In this document: in pieces, positions 6,495 to 7,571 of the stretch | Layout: every line of letters starts with the position of its first letter | Numbering within the stretch: position 1 is the stretch's first letter | Source of the DNA: Chitinispirillaceae bacterium | Lineage (GTDB): Bacteria > Fibrobacterota > Chitinivibrionia > Chitinivibrionales > Chitinispirillaceae | Assembly (NCBI GenBank): GCA_016926315.1 | Contig: JAFGOU010000338.1 | Span: 1 to 7,571, forward strand | Direction of reading: 5' to 3' | Length of the DNA stretch: 7,571 nucleotides | Program-made: the position numbers and the translations under genes | Notes under the pieces: model-generated | Told to the model about the DNA's origin: nothing | Databases searched by the model: none | What the model saw: only the letters and a program-made list of their open reading frames with translations

Positions 6495-7367
6495 ATGTCG
6501 CCTCTCAAAGTTTTTAAAGAAACCCCTACCCTTTCAGTCATCGACTGGCGGGACCGGCGCGCCGACGAGCGGCTCTGGATGCTGACCAAATCGGGGCTGA
6601 AACCCGGTGTCCTGATCGTACGCCATGTCGGGAATTCCATCTGGCGCAAGGGAGCGCTCATTGCGCGGAAAAAGTCCGATCTGTTCGGCATCGAGCTCAT
6701 TACCGCCGGCAACCTGCGCTTTGTCCAGAACGGCAAGGAATACATCGTTGATCCTGGGAATATCATCATAAAAAAAAGAGGGGGCAACCACCTCTACGAA
6801 CCAGGGCCTGCCGGGTATGTGCACAAACGATTCATACGGCTTGATGGCCCGATCGTAGAGACGATCGCCGGAGAGCTTGGCATCGACCAGATCGACGTAT
6901 GTCCTCTCTCGCATCCGCAGCGATTCGCCACCCTGCAGAAGAGAGCGATCATGCTCACCCGTGACCAACCCGAGGGGTATGTGACGCAGCTCTCTCTCCT
7001 GGCTTTCGAGGTCCTGCTGTTTGTGGCGCAGGACCTCACCGGCTCCCGCTACCCGGCGGCACTCTACGCCTCGATAGACTATATGCGCCGCAACCTTCAC
7101 CAGAAAATTGCGGTTTCCGACTTGTCGAGAACGGTCGGCGTCAGCGATACGCAACTTTTCCGTCTCTTCAAATCGCATCTTGGGGAGTCGCCGCTAGCCT
7201 TTTTTAATAACATGAAAATCAAACGGGCCGGCGAGCTTCTCAGACACACCCTCATTCCGCTCAAGGAGATCGCGTTCAGCCTCGGGTATGAAGAGCCGGC
7301 TTATTTCACCAATCAGTTTAAAAAAGCGATGGACATGTCACCCAGGGAGTACCGGAAGAAGATATAG
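6495..7367 (+). CDS. AraC-family transcriptional regulator
   Basis: A 290-residue one-component regulator with an N-terminal cupin-like ligand-binding half (FGIELITAGNLRFVQNGKEYIVDPGN region, coded about 6660-6765) and a C-terminal AraC/XylS DNA-binding half with two helix-turn-helix units (about 7066-7364). The first unit includes KIAVSDLSRTVGVSDTQLFR. The second has the family signature LKEIAFSLGYEEPAYFTNQF followed by KKAMDMSPREYRK. The ATG at 6495 is chosen because GGAG (6482-6485) lies 9 nt upstream. In-frame ATGs at 6447 and 6414 lack a usable site, and 6414 lies inside the repeat. It is divergent from GH31, an arrangement typical of local regulators that control the facing gene; that target is inference. 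The inducer is unknown, presumably a sugar or oligosaccharide from the target polymer. Confidence 0.93.
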   Translation: MSPLKVFKETPTLSVIDWRDRRADERLWMLTKSGLKPGVLIVRHVGNSIWRKGALIARKKSDLFGIELITAGNLRFVQNGKEYIVDPGNIIIKKRGGNHLYEPGPAGYVHKRFIRLDGPIVETIAGELGIDQIDVCPLSHPQRFATLQKRAIMLTRDQPEGYVTQLSLLAFEVLLFVAQDLTGSRYPAALYASIDYMRRNLHQKIAVSDLSRTVGVSDTQLFRLFKSHLGESPLAFFNNMKIKRAGELLRHTLIPLKEIAFSLGYEEPAYFTNQFKKAMDMSPREYRKKI

Positions 7368-7445
7368 GATTGCGGAATATAAACTCGAGACTTTGGTGAA
7401 GGTTTTTTTCTATAATCCGCATTCCGCAATCTTCATTCCGCAATC
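7368..7445. repeat. Short GATTGCGGAAT repeats between convergent genes
   Basis: GATTGCGGAAT occurs once on the plus strand (7368-7378), directly after the regulator's stop, and twice in inverse orientation (7421-7431 and 7435-7445) as a 14-bp-period tandem. The first copy can pair with either downstream copy in an 11-bp stem with a long loop. A seven-T run lies at 7403-7409 within that loop. The last copy reaches into the stop codon of the convergent gene. It may act as a bidirectional 3' end signal or be a fragment of a dispersed simple repeat. The loop is too long for a classical terminator. Confidence 0.5.
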
Positions 7446-7571
7446 AGGTGAAAACGCCCTTCCACGCCCACAAGCCGGTACCTGGTTTTGAGATGTAAAA
7501 CAGCTCATCGCCGCCTGGGAGCCGGTTATACCCATCAGTCAATTTCGCCGGATCGTACCGCCTGAGCATCT
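7444..7571 (-). CDS. 3' end of an unidentified gene (partial, runs off the window)
   Basis: On the minus strand one frame stays open from the window edge to a TGA at 7446-7444, giving about 41 visible residues, including RRYDPAKLTDGYNRLPGGD and ELFYISKPGTGLWAW, ending KGVFT. The other two minus-strand frames hit stops within about 40 nt of the edge. The mix of charged, glycine/proline and aromatic residues looks like a genuine protein C-terminus rather than a shadow frame. A Met codon is at 7569-7567, but the gene probably begins further right. I do not recognise the family with any certainty. It converges on the AraC-family gene with a 76-nt gap. Confidence 0.5.
   Translation of the reverse strand, partial: MLRRYDPAKLTDGYNRLPGGDELFYISKPGTGLWAWKGVFT

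Noticed and set aside
6534..7178. 214-codon minus-strand frame opposite the AraC gene
   Set aside because: Antisense to a clear AraC-family protein; its composition reflects codon-position bias of the sense gene.

Overview
The window reads as a small carbohydrate-utilisation locus from a Gram-negative bacterium. Two secreted glycoside hydrolases and one probable outer-membrane beta-barrel protein lie on the minus strand. An AraC-family regulator is transcribed divergently on the plus strand. At the right edge, the end of an unidentified minus-strand gene converges on the regulator. Both hydrolases end in an 85-90 residue beta-rich tail resembling Bacteroidota/Fibrobacterota C-terminal sorting or FlgD-like Ig domains. 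The minus-strand genes have good Shine-Dalgarno sequences, which is less typical of Bacteroidota. Together with the moderately high GC this makes a Fibrobacterota-like (Chitinispirillum/Chitinivibrio-type) or related FCB organism my best guess. That taxonomic call is inference.

Layout, left to right. Positions 1-110 are non-coding and carry a G-rich stem-loop. 111-1784 (-) is a GH105/GH88-type unsaturated glycuronyl hydrolase with an InlB-like repeat and a C-terminal tail. 1785-1926 holds a candidate promoter and two small palindromes. 1927-3336 (-) is a 469-residue putative outer-membrane protein of unknown function, visibly more AT-rich than its neighbours. 3337-3498 is a short spacer. 3499-5991 (-) is a GTG-initiated, secreted GH31 alpha-glycosidase. 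5992-6494 is a long divergent intergenic region with palindromes, phased TGCC boxes and an 87-bp paired-hairpin (REP/MITE-like) repeat. 6495-7367 (+) is the AraC-family regulator. 7368-7443 carries short direct and inverted GATTGCGGAAT repeats. 7444-7571 (-) is the 3' end of an unrecognised gene.

How they may work together (inference): the regulator would sense a sugar or oligosaccharide through its N-terminal cupin-like domain and control the divergent GH31 promoter, and possibly the genes beyond it. The GH31 enzyme would remove alpha-linked sugars, and the GH105 enzyme would remove unsaturated uronic acids left by a polysaccharide lyase, which points to pectin/rhamnogalacturonan or another decorated plant polysaccharide. 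The barrel protein between them could pass oligosaccharides across the outer membrane. No lyase, transporter or SusC/D pair lies in the window, so the substrate is not fixed by the sequence.

I did not find a convincing wholly new system. The most interesting items are the uncharacterised barrel protein between two tail-bearing hydrolases, the unusual residues after the GH31 nucleophile, and the repeat whose two arms differ by compensatory changes.
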